The notes beneath the pieces are model-generated. The model did no database searches. It saw only the letters and a program-made list of their open reading frames with translations, and was not told the origin of the DNA. DNA of 64,000 nucleotides from Cristatella mucedo (taxonomy: Eukaryota; Bryozoa; Phylactolaemata; Cristatellidae), in contig WPIO01000003.1 in assembly GCA_009760855.2 (NCBI GenBank), forward strand, positions 1,281,001-1,345,000, given 5' to 3'. A program made the position numbers and the translations under genes. Positions 1 through 17,887 of this stretch are shown here, in pieces; position 1 is the stretch's first letter; each line of letters starts with the position of its first letter.

Positions 1-2253
1 AGCTACTCAGACTGTTTGTTGCTTATCGTTGTGGTTTTTAACTTCATTTTAGCACTAGAGATTATGCTAGTGCTAAAATTTGGTGTACATATTAGGTAAG
101 CTTTATTTTAAATATTTTGCATAATTACTGCCGGTTGCAATAACGTTTTTTATGCCAGAATAAGAAATGTTTGTGTCTAGTGGCCATTTTAGGTGGCCTT
201 GCCGATATTGTCATGCTCGAGTGTATAGATTGCTGGCCCAAAAAATGCAATTGTACATGCTGCCACTTTGGTTGGCCTACTGGTTGCGAAAAAGCAAGCA
301 AGATTAACTTGTGAAGTAGTTTCAGGTAGGTTCGTAAACGACTTTGTGAAACTTTTGTTGCAGAATCAAAACATGTCGAAGTAAGATAAGGGTGTGCCTC
401 GTATTCCTCTCTAGAAAAAAATGTATCTTAACCATCTGGTTTTTTGCATCGGAAGACGTAGGCTAGACCTGATTCGTGACTATGCAGAAGTCGGTAGTGC
501 AATTAGAGGAATAAACCAGCCAACACAGGGTCCTTGTGTAAATGAGCTGTGGGGTCATATAAAACAGCTTAGAAAGTCTTGGCTCACATCTGAGATAAGA
601 AAATTTGGTTAGATGACTTTCCTTTCCACCTAGTCGTCGATTTCTTGCATTTCTTTAAACCCGTGAAGCCTGTGGTTGTGCATGGTCAAAATAGCATGCT
701 TCAAACTCTATTTCCTCAGAAATGCCTGACGCGATTTTGGAGAAACATTTTTAGAGTTGGGGTGCTTAAACAATCTAGTAAATCTTATTTCAGAGTACTC
801 TTGACAATGCTGCGAAGTATTATCCATCGAAAAAATTGGCTTCCGTATGTTGCAGTAACAGGGTAATTTCGTGTGCTTTGGCACCTGATAAGAAAAGCAA
901 GGTAGTAGTGTGCACCATTTGTTGCAAACACGGCTAACTCATGCCAACTTAATGTTCTGGTAGAAAAGAATGTGTTTATCAGCAGTCCATGCAGCACTGA
1001 AACATTGGAGGTTACATCTTGATTTCCAGCATGAATGGATTTTCGGGGCCAGCTGTGTGTGCCTCTGCCTCTGTCTCTGCTTGCCTGTGTACCATGTAGG
1101 ATGTATATATGAATGGCCTACAATTCAATATATAGTATTGCCTACAATATATACATATATAGCTGTTGAATTATAGGTCATTCCAAAATGTCAGCTTAAT
1201 ATGAGCATGAACATTTCTTCAGGTAGTTCACCGTGATTCGGCTTAAGTACGAAAGTAGACATTTAAGCTAGCCTAAGCTTTTAAATGTCCTGTGTTGGAT
1301 GTCCAGCGAAAAGTAGTCTCGATAGTTCAATCGGTAGACCACTAAACCGGTACCCAGAGAGTATGGGTATTGTTTCTTGCCGAGGCAAAATTCTTGTTCC
1401 ACGCTGGATTCTGCTGCAGGCAGTCTTTGGTCAGATGCTTATTATTTTTTGCTGCTATACGTTTTTTGCATGCTTATTATGCCCATCACACGCTGCAGTG
1501 ATTAGGAGGAACACCAAATTAAGCCTGTGATTCCATTGGTATATCAGCTTTATCCGTGGCATGGTGAACTTAGCTAGCTGTGGCTAGAAAGAAGACTCTC
1601 GTACCTGTGTCGCTATAAGTTGCTCATAGCATCATGCATTTTGTGTAACCTTATGAAGCGTATCCCAGTGCATGGGCTTTTGGGCCTAAGCATCAGCTTC
1701 TGGAACACTCTGACATAATCCTGTGATCAGAAATCAGAGACCTGAGATTCTTAGAGCCCTTATCATGGGTTGGACCCGGCATGGAGCCCATTGAAGCAGC
1801 ACATACTTCCTGCCAAATGCTAGTTTCAAAATGATCAGGTGCCTAGCAGTGACCGCTAGAGTTGCACTTGGTGGCACTTGAAGAAGACTAGTGTTATAGT
1901 GACTTCTTAGCATGTATAAGCATGCGTCACGGATAATCATAGCAGTTGCAGATGTGCAGACCCGGACAAAAGTCGGCGTTTAGTTTTTCTGTTAGCATAA
2001 GACTGCTGTCACAGCTGGCTTTCCTCAAAAATTGTGTGCATCTAAGGCTCTGCTCTATTTTGATTGTAAAAGAGAGAGAGAGGTGGTGATCTGCTCTGTG
2101 CGGAGAGTTGTGCACACATGCCTAAAAACCCAATACGGTTTGACTATGGTCATTTGCTGTGTATACTGTATATGCTGCTCTTCCAGAGCAGACTGAGTGT
2201 GTGACTCTGAATGCTGATGGAATTAGCCCCAGGGATAATAATTCATGTGTATA
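1..2253. other. left flank, no recognised feature
   Basis: No exon, RNA gene or repeat could be recognised on either strand. The first FAF2-like exon at 2611 opens in phase 1, so at least one more coding exon lies upstream, and this stretch is probably intron of that gene. Open frames here are short and none resembles the missing FAF2 thioredoxin-like part. Confidence 0.4.
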
Positions 2254-2375
2254 ATTCCTTTTATAGCACCCTACGATAACTTAATCTCTATTCAGGCACT
2301 TCACATATGCCACGGGGCTCGAGCCCACGAGTTCGGTCTACTGCATTCACATTGACCTTGGTCGGGACAAGCATA
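2254..2375 (-). mobile_element. SINE-A copy
   Basis: On the minus strand: a tRNA-like head with box B (GGCTCGAGCCC-like) followed by the GAAGTGCCTGAATAGAGATT tail typical of the family. The copy is diverged; the A-box side is poorly kept. Confidence 0.7.
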
Positions 2376-2610
2376 ATAGAGTTGTGAGTCAAACCGTTGA
2401 CCTCCAGAGCCACAGGCAAACCTATGCAGGCTCATCCATTTTGGCAGTCTTGCCGTTTATTCGGTCCTTGTGGTACAGCTGGAGCCTGATGGTGTCTCAG
2501 TTGTGCTGTGATTACAGCCGGAAAAGGTTTCCATGCACTTACTACTGTCACTACTGTACAGCTCTAAAAATGAAATTGACACTTGATGCGTACGATTGCC
2601 TTCATTGCAG

Positions 2611-8368
<5,758 letters not shown>

Positions 8369-9713
8369 CAAGACAGTGCACAGACATTACATTTAGTGCT
8401 GCCTAGAAATTCTTTGAGAATTGGGTAACAAATGCTGTGGCACAACCCCTAAACAATATTCAGGAGTATGACAACAGTGCATTGACTGCATACCAGAATA
8501 TTTCTGTGGCAAATTCTACATTTCTGCCTGAGCAGCCAATGCATGTGTTGTAAGCATGCTTAGGCAGCCCATGCATTTGTAATATAACTCAAAAAGTTCG
8601 TAGGAGCTGCTATTTGAAAGATTATGTGAACATTATTGTATTTTATTTTTATTGTAAAGTTCTCTGTTGTTTTGGGAATGAGATAACAGCTTGAACGTTG
8701 TGTCTACGATGTGTGAACCCGGCACCCTCCACACCTCGGCTGGTCTTCAGTCAGAAACAGTGGAGTCTCAAACAGCTCAGATGTATCAGCTACTCCGTAA
8801 GCGCAATAGTAGGTGGATCACCTGGCAAAGCGTGCTCCACACCAGAGTTTCTTAAACCGTGACACATCACTGCAACTGGCCGAAAGGGGTGACTTTCCTA
8901 CCTAGCGGGTGCTTATGCTAGTATGAGACTGAAAAAATTACCAACATTGAGAACTTGCAAAGGTCTACGTCTTATTTTTTAATTCTAATACTATCGCTGA
9001 GACAAACCAAGTCAAACTCCAGAAAACAAGGCGAAGATGTATAGTAATTGGCTGAGAAAGTCATCATACGTTTGTAGGAGGTTGCTTATTTGTCAGACCT
9101 TGTACACTCGTGGTCTCAGGCATCTTCTAGAACAAGCATGAAACGTGCCAGTCAGGTCTTCCCACGGTCCTGGCAGGCTTTGGTGAGGACGCGTTTAGCA
9201 GCAGCCTGCCACAGCATTTCCAACGTGAATATCTTTCTCCTGCCGATGTAATCATGCATTGCATATATATATAGCAAATTTCAAGCGTACGCGTGTTTTT
9301 TTTTCTTTGCTGATAACAGCTGTACCTGTGCTTGGATCAGCCCTACTTTTAAGCACATTAAATTATCAATTCTATTGTTTGCTTAATTGAAATGCAGGCA
9401 AGTATGTATCGTTAACATTTTCGCTTTGGTGGTAGCTAGCTTACCCAGTTTGAATGATAAAACAAGTAAATAGTTGTAAGCAAACCTGGTTTAATTCGTA
9501 AACTGAAAAGCCTAATCCTCAAAAGTAGACTAAGACGTATCTCGTGTAGCCTCTGTGCTTAATCTAGGCGTCGCTGTTACAAATTGCCCATGATTATCAA
9601 ATCCCTATCGGGTGTCTTGCCTACGTTGATCTAGGTTCAACTATTGTGACAATTCGTGCTTGCATATGTAAGGATATTATAGTCAAGCTAGTCTGTACAT
9701 TGTGACATCCCAT
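8369..9713. other. FAF2-like 3' flank, nothing recognised
   Basis: Probably the 3' UTR followed by intergenic DNA. I see no conserved frame, RNA gene or family repeat. Confidence 0.4.
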
Positions 9714-9905
9714 CTACAATTCCTTACCATTACAGTGCTGTCCCAGCATGCCCAGGCGAAATGTAATGCCAAAAAGGGGCTTGTTGATCAGTAATGTAGA
9801 ATGCTGCCAAAAGATCAAGCAGAGAGACTTTACCCAAGTCTGCATTCCTGAGAAGGTACAATTTAAGATAGAATACGCCCTAAGCAATGCTGACTCTTGA
9901 CACCT
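9714..9905 (-). mobile_element. LINE-A RT fragment
   Basis: The minus strand shows the degraded ESALLRVYND...LDLSAAFDTIDH block (here QESALLRAYSI then frame breaks), ending near LGMLGQHCNG. Confidence 0.65.
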
Positions 9906-9924
9906 ATTTGACATTGTTCGTAAT

Positions 9925-10745
9925 ATTACTAATAATAATAACACAATAGTTGTAGCGCCTTCGCAGAACTCCAATCTCTCTCTAGGCACTTCACATTTGC
10001 TGCAAAGGAAGCATAATCGAATAGTTAATGGTAGCATGCAGTGAGCTCAATGAAAACAAGCATAAAATTGTTAGAGGTGACATGCCCAGGGTCACGTGTC
10101 AGCACACATACGCTCGACTAATCACACGGTCCCACTAAATGCTGTAGCTGCTCCATTCTTCCGCTTGAAGACCGTTGGCGACAGAAGCTTTAGCTTTACA
10201 GGTCCTAGGCTGTGGAACTCCACAATTCTTACGCAACGACAACTACTCTCCTGCTGCCGACTATGGCTCATCCTTTTCAGCGGTCCTAAGATGCTACTTC
10301 CATGCTACTCACTACCTTAACTGCTCTCCTGACTCTTGCTATGCTTCCCACTTTCTCTTTGTTGCGTGAGATAAAGTCTATTGGTTACCGAATGCGTACC
10401 GAAAGCAGCTCAGGCTGTGAGTGTACTATACAATAGTCTTTGTGGAGATACATACATAAATAAATGCGTTTTTAACTTCTTTTAAATTTCAGATTTTGGG
10501 GGGTAGTCCTGACGCCAGTCCGAAGTGAGTCCCTGGCTTCGAGAGCTCAGGAACTAAAGGTACTACGGTCTCTAAAGGATTTGAGGTACGCACGAGTTGT
10601 AGCTAAACGATTTGATTCCGAAAGCCTGCTGTACGATGCTCGGCCTGGTGAGGGAGTACGTCTGATGGGTATGCTGGAGCCAAAGAATGAAGAGACCTTA
10701 AAGCGAGTGACAGAACCTGAAAGTCGATGGGCTGTAGCGGAAGTA
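9925..10745 (-). mobile_element. LINE-A 3' part split by LINE-B
   Basis: The 3' tail (complement of (ATT)n, then CTAGGCACTTCACATTTGC) starts at 9925. LINE-A sequence runs to CCCACTAAATGCTG near 10143, is interrupted by a plus-strand LINE-B, and resumes at about 10465 with the segment encoding the RT C-terminus through 10745. Confidence 0.72.
10144..10464 (+). mobile_element. LINE-B 3' end inserted in LINE-A
   Basis: Reads FFRLKTVGDRSFSFTGPRLW, then a broken C-terminus and a 3' UTR ending in AGATACATACATAAATAAA. It lies opposite in orientation to the flanking LINE-A halves. Confidence 0.75.
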
Positions 10746-10941
10746 ATTGCGGAATAATTAGAAATAGCGGAAGTAATTCGACTTGTAGCCCGATCTCGGC
10801 GACAATACCAACACCGTATCGTCCTTCAGCAGCTGTAGTTTATCGGCGTGCACTGCACTGGCACACAACCGCTGCCTCTTCCCTGGACCGCTGCCTCATC
10901 GCTTGACGTTTCTTTGCCGGTGTGCTTGCCCCGAACCATAC

Positions 10942-11163
10942 CTCCCAGTAGCAGCCGGTCAGCAGGGCGAGCTCGGGTAAATGCATATAGCACCAGCTAT
11001 AGTACTCGAAGTTGCCCTGTTGGAGGATGGACTGGCGGAGCCGCGGCTTCGCGTAGGCGGCCTGCTCCTCAAGCCGCATAGAGCTTGCATAGACGATAGT
11101 CCGACGGAAGCCGCGCTCGCGGTAAGGTTCAAATGCACTCTCAGACTCAGGCGGCCCCTCCCA
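10942..11163 (-). CDS. candidate unidentified exon
   Basis: A 74-codon open block on the minus strand, phase 0/0, rich in aromatic residues and GC-ending codons (for example YRERGFRRTIVYASSMRLEE, FEYYSWCYMHLPELALLTG). The donor is gtatgg after Trp-Glu; reading may instead continue to a stop near 10840. The acceptor (gatag) lacks a good pyrimidine tract. I do not recognise the family. It lies between two LINE-A fragments, so it may belong to an unrecognised element. Confidence 0.35.
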
Positions 11164-11412
11164 CTATCTGGATACTCTTCATCGCTCACAGCAAATCCGA
11201 TAGAGCAGCTCGCTAGACGCTGCGGTCTGTTAAAGATCGTAGGCGCCTAATGCGAATACAACGAAGCCTCCCAGTGACGACTACGACGAGCTCGAAGCAG
11301 CCTCGAGCCGAACGAAGGCTGTATGCGAGAAGACATTTATTTACTCGACGCGTTTCTACGTCTCCTGGAGAGCTCGATAGCAGAGCACGGTTCGCCGTTA
11401 GCTGGAAGATGG

Positions 11413-12910
11413 CAGGGCGAATCACAGGGACCAACTATATGCTGTCCTAAATAGGTGTTTTTAAGTTCTTTTTAAATGTGGTCAAATCGGGGGGGGGAGT
11501 GTTCTGACGTAAGTCGGGAGTGAGTTCCAGGCTTTGGGAGCGTACGAACTAAATGCACGGTCTCCAAAGAATTTGAGGTTTGTACGAGGTATTGGTAAAC
11601 TGTTGGATTCCGAAAAGCCGGTGGTACAATGCTTGGCCCGGTGGGGGAGTATATCTGAGAGATAGGCTCGAGCCAAAGAATGAAGGGACCTAAAAGTGAG
11701 CAACAAAACCTTGAAGTCGATCCGTTGCCTGACTGGTAACCAGTGCTGGTCGGCGAGAAGTGGAGTGATATGACAACTGCGACGCTCACGACAGACAAGC
11801 CTAGCTACCGAGTTTGGCACCATCTTAATCGCCTGATTGCACATGCCGGTAGGCCAGCAAGCAGTGAGTTACAAAAGTCAAGATGGGATGTCACAAATGC
11901 ATAGACCAACTTAGATGTTGTATCCTTATCTAAATAAGCCCGAATTTTAGCAATGTTATGTAGCTGAAAGTAAGCATACTTGACTGTGGAGCTGGTGTGG
12001 TCGTCTAACGAAAGGTCAGTTTAGAACATGACGCCTAGATTGCGGGCAGATTCAACAGGAGCATTATGCGGGCAGGGCCGATTTGGAGCGTTAGCCTTTC
12101 CAATTTCTGAATCACTGGGTTTGCCCATAACTAGTAAGTTAGTTATATCATCATTTAATTTTAGAAAAGTTGCTGCCATCCATGTGCGGATGTCGTCAAA
12201 ACATGAAGCAAGTGAGTTGAGAGAATTCGAGGTGCTCAAAGCAAAGGTACAACTGAGTGTCATCCGAATAGAAATGAAAGCCTAGATTGTGCTTGGCAAT
12301 TACATCAGCAAGAGGGAGAGTATAAACCGTGAAAAGAACCGGACCAAGCAAGGAGCCCTTGGGTACCTCATATTTCAGAGGTACCTCGGATGATCTTTGT
12401 CCGTCCACATCAATACTCTGGAGTCTTCCACTGAGATAGGACCTGAGCCATTGCAGACTATTCCAGTGATGCCCAGGCGAGATGAGAGGCGCTCTAGAAG
12501 AACTTTGGGATCGATGGTATCAAAAGCTGTCGAAAGATCGAGCAAAACAAGCAGAGACACTCTACCCATGTTCGCATTCCTAAGCAGGTCGTTGTATACC
12601 CTAAGCAATGCTGACTCTCTGGAGTGATTAGCTCTCAAGCCGGACTGGAACTTACTGGCAGGGTGTGAGGTTTCGATATATGAGTTCAGCTGGTCCGCCA
12701 CGACTCGTTCCACTGTCTTTGATAGGAATGGTAGAAGGGAGACTGGGCGGTAGTTGCTCAAGTTCTCTTGGTCTAGTGTCGCTTTCTTGATAAATTGGCC
12801 TGACTACAGCTTCTTTGAAAGGTTCTGGGACATGAGCTGAGGCTAATGACATACGAATGATGTTAGTTATGCATAGCAGAAGCGTGATTGCGATAATGCA
12901 ACACAAGCTA
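11413..12910 (-). mobile_element. LINE-A copy, RT to C-terminus
   Basis: The minus strand carries most of the RT: CITNIIRMSLASAHVPEPFK near the 5' end, PVSLLPFLSK, FDTIDPKVLLERL, YSDDTQLYL (the catalytic pair is YSDD here, YADD in other copies), and the C-terminal block. Frameshifts break it into several frames. The 3' UTR and microsatellite end are missing: homology stops at about 11413 against unrelated GC-rich sequence. Confidence 0.85.
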
Positions 12911-12999
12911 GGCCCACAGTGACAGTGTTCGCTTGCGAAGGAGGTTCGGTAAAATCCCCTGCTTGTTCTCGGTATCTCGGTCCCGCTCACGCTAACGAA

Positions 13000-13650
13000 C
13001 TCGCGGCCTATATGTAACGGTAAGTAAGATAGCGCTAGGAATGCTGTAGGCGAGGCGACTGCTGCTTATTGCGATTAGCGCACCGAGCCGGCTCTCGGCA
13101 GTAGGCCTAGCGGCGTACTGCCTACTCGTTCGTCAAGCGTTTGGCGTGGCAATGTAAGGTCTAGGTGCCCGTTCGTGCCCTTCGGCGACGCTCCGTCAAC
13201 CGGAACTCGCAGCAAACAGTACACGATAACCTGAGCAGAGCACTACTAGTATAAGATCAAAGTCCAAGCTAAGAATGTGCAACTGGACGATAAATTAACT
13301 TTTTATCCGTATCTCTCCTAATTAGCCTGTGCAGTAACCCTAAAAAAGGTTTTACTTTTACGAGTTAGGTCAGTTCAAACTAAGCGGCCGAGCTCATGGT
13401 AGATAATCGAGATTCAGCAGTCAAGCTCATAGTTCGTTATCGAGTTTGAGCTTATAGTCACGATTATAGTTCATAATCGTGGGGCATTGCAACAATGCAG
13501 CAGGATGCCAACGAAAAAATCCCCTTTTGTGTGTTTAATCTTGGTTTTCCCAGTAATGCGGTATAGTTTCCTCTGCGGCTATTGGCGCGCCTCCTTAAAT
13601 TATATTATATTATGTAATCATTATGGGAAATAAAACTAATAATAAAAATG
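13000..13650. other. unassigned intergenic stretch
   Basis: The first 250 bp are GC-rich, followed by AT-rich DNA. No gene or family repeat was recognised. Confidence 0.4.
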
Positions 13651-13655
13651 AAGAA

Positions 13656-13765
13656 ATGCTAGCTGATTTAACAGCCTCATTAGTAGAGCGGCGGAAGAGC
13701 CTTCACCACCGCTTGCAGTCTGCAATAAAGGATCGCCGCCTTCATGGTCCCGCGGACACAGCGTA
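13656..13765 (-). mobile_element. SINE-B partial copy
   Basis: Minus-strand 3' body only (AGCTGATTTAACAGCCTC... read in reverse). The tRNA-like head is missing. Confidence 0.65.
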
Positions 13766-13849
13766 ACTTCTCGGTCTCGGTTTTAGCTGTGTATTGAAGG
13801 CATGCATTCGGAAGCCTCTCCATTTTAGTGATCATCCCCTATTTGGGGG

Positions 13850-14037
13850 AGACTGAAGAGCCTGAAGGCGAAATACACGACGAGTTAGTTCATTTGGTAC
13901 TTACCTATGTGGAATATGTAGGCAGGCCACGAGGAAGGGATGCTTTCTATAAAATTCACCAAAAGATGTACTGCCCTTACAGGGTTGCTCCATTGCCGGT
14001 AGCATACGATGCGTGCGAGCAGGAAGCGATCGGGTAG
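13850..14037 (+). mobile_element. possible LTR-retrotransposon integrase scrap
   Basis: The plus-strand peptide around HDELVHLVLTYVEYVGRPRG then DAFYKIHQKMYCPYR and VAYDACEQ recalls the H2C2 zinc-binding start of Ty3-type integrases (two His, a GRD.T.KI..KYYWP block, then C..C). The second Cys pair is incomplete and the frame runs straight into a minisatellite. The assignment is tentative. Confidence 0.4.
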
Positions 14038-14378
14038 ATAGCAGGAAGCGATCGGGTAGATAGCAGGAAGCAATCGGGTAGATAGCAGGAAGCGATCGGC
14101 GGGTAGATAGGAGGAAGCGATCGGGTAGATAGCAGGAAGTGATCGGGTAGATAGCAGGAAGCGAACGGGTAGATAGCAGGAAGCGATCGGCGGGTAGATA
14201 GCAGGAAGTGATCGGGTAGATAGCAGGAAGCGATCGGGTGGATAGCAGGAAGCGATTGGGTAGATAGCAGGAAGTGATCGGGTAGATAGCAGGAAGCGAT
14301 CGGGTAGATAGCAGGAAGCAATAGGCGGGTAGATAGCAGGAAGCGATCGGGTAGATAGCAGGAAGCGATCAGCGGGTA
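14022..14378 (+). repeat. 22-bp minisatellite
   Basis: About 16 direct units of GAAGCGATCGGGTAGATAGC plus AG; a few units carry an extra CGG/GCG triplet (25 bp). Units are nearly identical, so the array is young. The Leu/Pro/Ser frame on the minus strand is a by-product. Confidence 0.95.
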
Positions 14379-14379
14379 G

Positions 14380-15395
14380 CCACTTTGCAGCTATAGCTTT
14401 TCCTATCTATGCTGGATGCCTTTTTCCGCAGGAGAGAGTTCGTATATCAAAGTAACGCATTCGTTAATAAACAGCATCCGATGAGGGATTCTCGCCGTTC
14501 GCTTAAACTTTTTCCACCAGTAGCTTTGAAATAGATTTTTAGCTTAGCTTCCAAGTAAAGAAAGCTTACAATTCGTTTTTGCCGTAGCTTGACCATTTTC
14601 TACGCGATCAAGCTGTCGCACTATCAGCTTTATTGCTGAAGGAAAGTAAATTTAACCGGATAAACTCTCATAGGGGAACTTGAGTCTGCTATAGGTGTGC
14701 ATGTGTGTACGTGTGTGTGTGTGCGTGTGATGGTCGCCGTTAGTTGCCACTCGTCTGACAGCGCAGGTTCCTTTCTATTTCTGTCTCATGAGGGTAACCA
14801 CTTTACTACGGCCAGGTTTTGGTATATGAAGTCGAGGTACTGTAACAAACGGGTTGAAGAGGCGTCCAAGTACGGACAGAAATAGGCCACAAAGCAGCGC
14901 TGTAACTGTACAATTCTCAGCCGACCTGAAACAAATACCGGCGAAGCCGTACGCTTTGGAATCACGGCTAGCATCTTGTAGGTGCTGCACCATCAATGCA
15001 GGCAGTACAGTACGCCAAGGGTAACGGAATGCGGCAGCAACGACGAGCAACAGCCCTCGACCTCAGGATGACCTGTCTCTATGTCAATTGGGTAAAGAGG
15101 TTCTTTTGACAGCGACGTAGGGTACAGTCGTTCGACCACTGTCGTGACGTCTGCCGCCAACTCTCGCACGGCTCAGAGGCCTACAGAAAAAATCAGCTCC
15201 GCCGCCAGTGCATCAAATTCCAGAGCACAGCTGAGCGCCTATTACACGGCCTTCGGCTGAAAGCTGCTTTGGCCATAGATGGTTACACGGTCTGTTCACA
15301 GCCAGTATGACTCTGGAACCACAAATATTGAATATCAGTCATAATCTGACTGAATTAGCTCGACTCGCGAGAGGTGGCATTTCGTTTACATTTGG
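14380..15395. other. unassigned stretch with a short (GT)n
   Basis: A short impure GT tract lies at about 14695-14730. Otherwise nothing recognised; open frames on both strands look random. Confidence 0.4.
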
Positions 15396-15399
15396 ATGC

Positions 15400-15535
15400 C
15401 GAGCTGGTTTGGTCCAGTGGACAAGGTGCTCGCCCCGAACAAGGTCTGGCTGAGGTCATTTGCTCGAGCCCGGAGGCATATGTGAAGCGCCTGAATAGAG
15501 ATTAAGCTCTCTTGGGGCGCCCTACAAATTATTTA
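15400..15535 (+). mobile_element. SINE-A copy
   Basis: Head GAGCTGGTTTGGTCCAGTGG, box B GCTCGAGCCCGG, tail GAAGCGCCTGAATAGAGATT then CTCTTGGGGCGC. Directly followed by a SINE-B copy. Confidence 0.88.
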
Positions 15536-15552
15536 TATTATCATACAGCAGT

Positions 15553-15715
15553 GCTACAGATCCGCGATAGCCCACGAGGTAAGGTGATCGTTCTTCATGA
15601 CCGAGGTCGTGGGTTCAAATCCTGCAGAGGAAAAACCCTTTATTACCAACTACAAGCGGCGGTGATAGTCGTTGGTGTTCTTCTGCTGCTATGCAACTGA
15701 GGTTGTTAAATAATC
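15553..15715 (+). mobile_element. SINE-B copy
   Basis: Variant head (GATAGCCCACGAGGTAAGG), box B GGTTCAAATCC, body and GAGGTTGTTAAATAATC end. Confidence 0.8.
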
Positions 15716-15879
15716 TACCTTTTCCAGCCATTGTATATCCTACTTGTGGAATGGGCTGTTTACTTCTTTAGGACGTCCAATTCGTAAGCGATCCTAATTT
15801 CGGCAAAGATTCGCCCATCTCATAGCTTAGCAAGAACATAGACCAGAATTTAAGAAGCTGTGTTTGCCCGCAATCCACT

Positions 15880-17250
15880 ATAGTACACGCAAAAAATCGG
15901 CCAGAAATTGGTTTTGCGAAGCTTTTATTCTCATTGCATATAAAAATGTCCCTGTTTTTAAAGGGGATCCAAAAATGCTCAAGCCATTTTTACTTTTATT
16001 GAAGGATAATGCAAGGCAATGAGTCGAAATGGTGGAAGCCAATAAAAAATAAATAAAATATGTATAAATACATACTAGCTGATTTTACAGCTTCTTCTGT
16101 ATGGCGACAGAAAAGCCTTTATGACTATCACCAACGCTTGCAGAGGCGATTTATGATTGCCCACTGCAGGATCCGAACCCACGACCTCGGGATCGAGGTC
16201 GAGAAAAACAACCGTCTTACTTAGTGTGCCATCACGGCTCACCAATACCACAATCCCTCGAAAATCGACCGGATATTGGCTGGGCGGAGCTCCAATACGG
16301 ACTTCTTGCGGCTTTTAACTTTATGTACTTTGCTTCCGAAAACATTTCATAGTGAACACTCGCTCTCGGACACTGCATTGAAGCTGATTGCAATAGCCCT
16401 GGTCAATATCAAAATCCACTGCAATCCGACTTAAAATGTGTGGAGATAAAATTTTCAATGCTTCCAATGTGGATGCCATTACAGAGCACTGCAGTCAAAT
16501 GTGGTCAAAGTGCACCCATATAATTTTAACCCACTTCGCACATAAAGTCTCATGTAGTGCGTGGTAGTCAATGGAATTGGTCCGAGCAAATATAGAAATC
16601 CGTTTGTGAACAGTCGCAAATTGACCGGAAAAGACTGGGGGAAGCTCAAATTTATACATCTTTTGAATGTATACTCTATTAACGGATCACTTCTGAAACG
16701 TCATTGTGCATGCTCGTTTTTTAACTCTGCAGTGACTATAAAGGCCCTTGTCAACACCACAATTTACTCCAATCCTCCAAAAATATACCGAAAACTGGCT
16801 GTGCAAAACTAAATTTTAGATTGGTAATTACAGCGCACTGTCTATAAAGTGCACTCACATTATTGTGAACGTAGAATCTAAAGCAAGGAACAGCTATCGA
16901 TGAAAAAGGCTCGGGCCAATGTCGCAATCCCTTACGACCCAAAACTACTCGCCGATAAAAAGGGCCGAAAACCCCACGCGGTAAGCTTCAATTTTTAATG
17001 CATAATATACTATGGTCTCTGCACAGTGCATTCGCACATTTCACTATAATAGTTGTGGGCGTTCTTGGGCAATGTACTGCAATATACTGCAAGAGTGGTA
17101 AAACACAGCAGTCACCTCGAATCTACCAAAAATCTGGTTGAAATCAAGTCAACGCAGCTGGAAGTTGCTTGCACATTAATGTGCACTCTGTTTAAAGTGC
17201 ATTAATGCACACTCTGTTTAAAGTGCACTCACAGCATGTAGGTATTAAGT
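15880..17250 (-). repeat. degenerate ~170-190 bp satellite, minus-oriented arm
   Basis: Recurring degenerate motifs, read on the minus strand: AATTGGAGCTTCGCCCAGCC-like near 15910, 16285, 16645, 16795, 16965 and 17140, and GTGCACT/CAGTGCATT motifs at similar spacing. It is the reverse of the arm at 19650-23130. Divergence is high and unit borders are approximate. SINE-B 16075-16243 is inserted in it. Confidence 0.5.
16075..16243 (-). mobile_element. SINE-B copy
   Basis: Full-length minus copy: the 3' end (TACTAGCTGATTTTACAGC in plus orientation) is at the left and the head GAGCCGTGATGGCACACTAA at the right. Confidence 0.85.
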
Positions 17251-17396
17251 ATGTTCATTTTAAGGCAATGAATTATTGCAACCATGTTCCGTTACCTTCG
17301 GCATATATTTATGTACTGATGTTGCGGCTTTAAGTGTCTAGCCGTTTTTCAAGGCTCGGGGTATTGCCTTCATTTGTCGCCCATTGGCAAGGACTA

Positions 17397-17558
17397 GATG
17401 CTGAGCTGGTTTGGCCCAGTTATTAAGGCGCTCGCCCGACCGAGGTCAAAGTGATTGTATTTGATGACCGAGGTCGTGGGCCCGAGTCACGTGGCATATA
17501 TGAAGCGCCTGATTAGAGATTAAGTTCTCTGAGGGTGCGATGCAAGTGAATTATTTTT
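17397..17558 (+). mobile_element. SINE-A copy, long-spacer variant
   Basis: Has about 24 extra bases between the A and B boxes (GTCAAAGTGATTGTATTTGA), as also seen in the copies at 27262 and 43886; this defines a subfamily. The tail is complete. Confidence 0.85.
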
Positions 17559-17704
17559 TAGACAGGTGCAAACGGTATGCTTGTGACCTAACGACGCTAG
17601 CGCATAATTATCTCCAGCTATTGCAATATCATGGATATGGTTCAGTATAATACGATTGCTATGTTCCGGTCATGTATTCTACAGTATTTACACGTATAAT
17701 ACTC

Positions 17705-17887
17705 CTACTTCAATACAATCATACAGAGCCTTGAAAAAACCCGGACATCCGGCTCTTCTGGGAACATTTCGCCTTCGTCGATAGGCAGGTCCACGCCGAC
17801 CTCGATGAGATCGAACTCGGATGTGTTCTCCTCGTCTGTCTCGGCGAGGCTCTTTGCCGAGGCTCGACAGCCACTACGGGTGGACAC
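17705..17887 (-). other. candidate acidic coding block
   Basis: A minus-strand 60-codon frame with GC-ending codons and an acidic stretch (SEFDLIEVGVDLPIDEGEMF). It could be an exon fragment; acceptor and donor are unconvincing and no family is recognised. Confidence 0.25.

Noticed and set aside
1315-1400. tRNA-like sequence (GTTCAATCGGTAGACC)
   Set aside because: No matching B box or acceptor stem; at best an old unrelated SINE remnant.
11482-11844. 120-codon minus-strand frame as a gene
   Set aside because: C-terminal part of the LINE-A RT.
14022-14378. Regular repeats resembling a CRISPR array
   Set aside because: Units are contiguous 22-25 bp direct repeats with no spacers, in eukaryotic DNA; it is a minisatellite.
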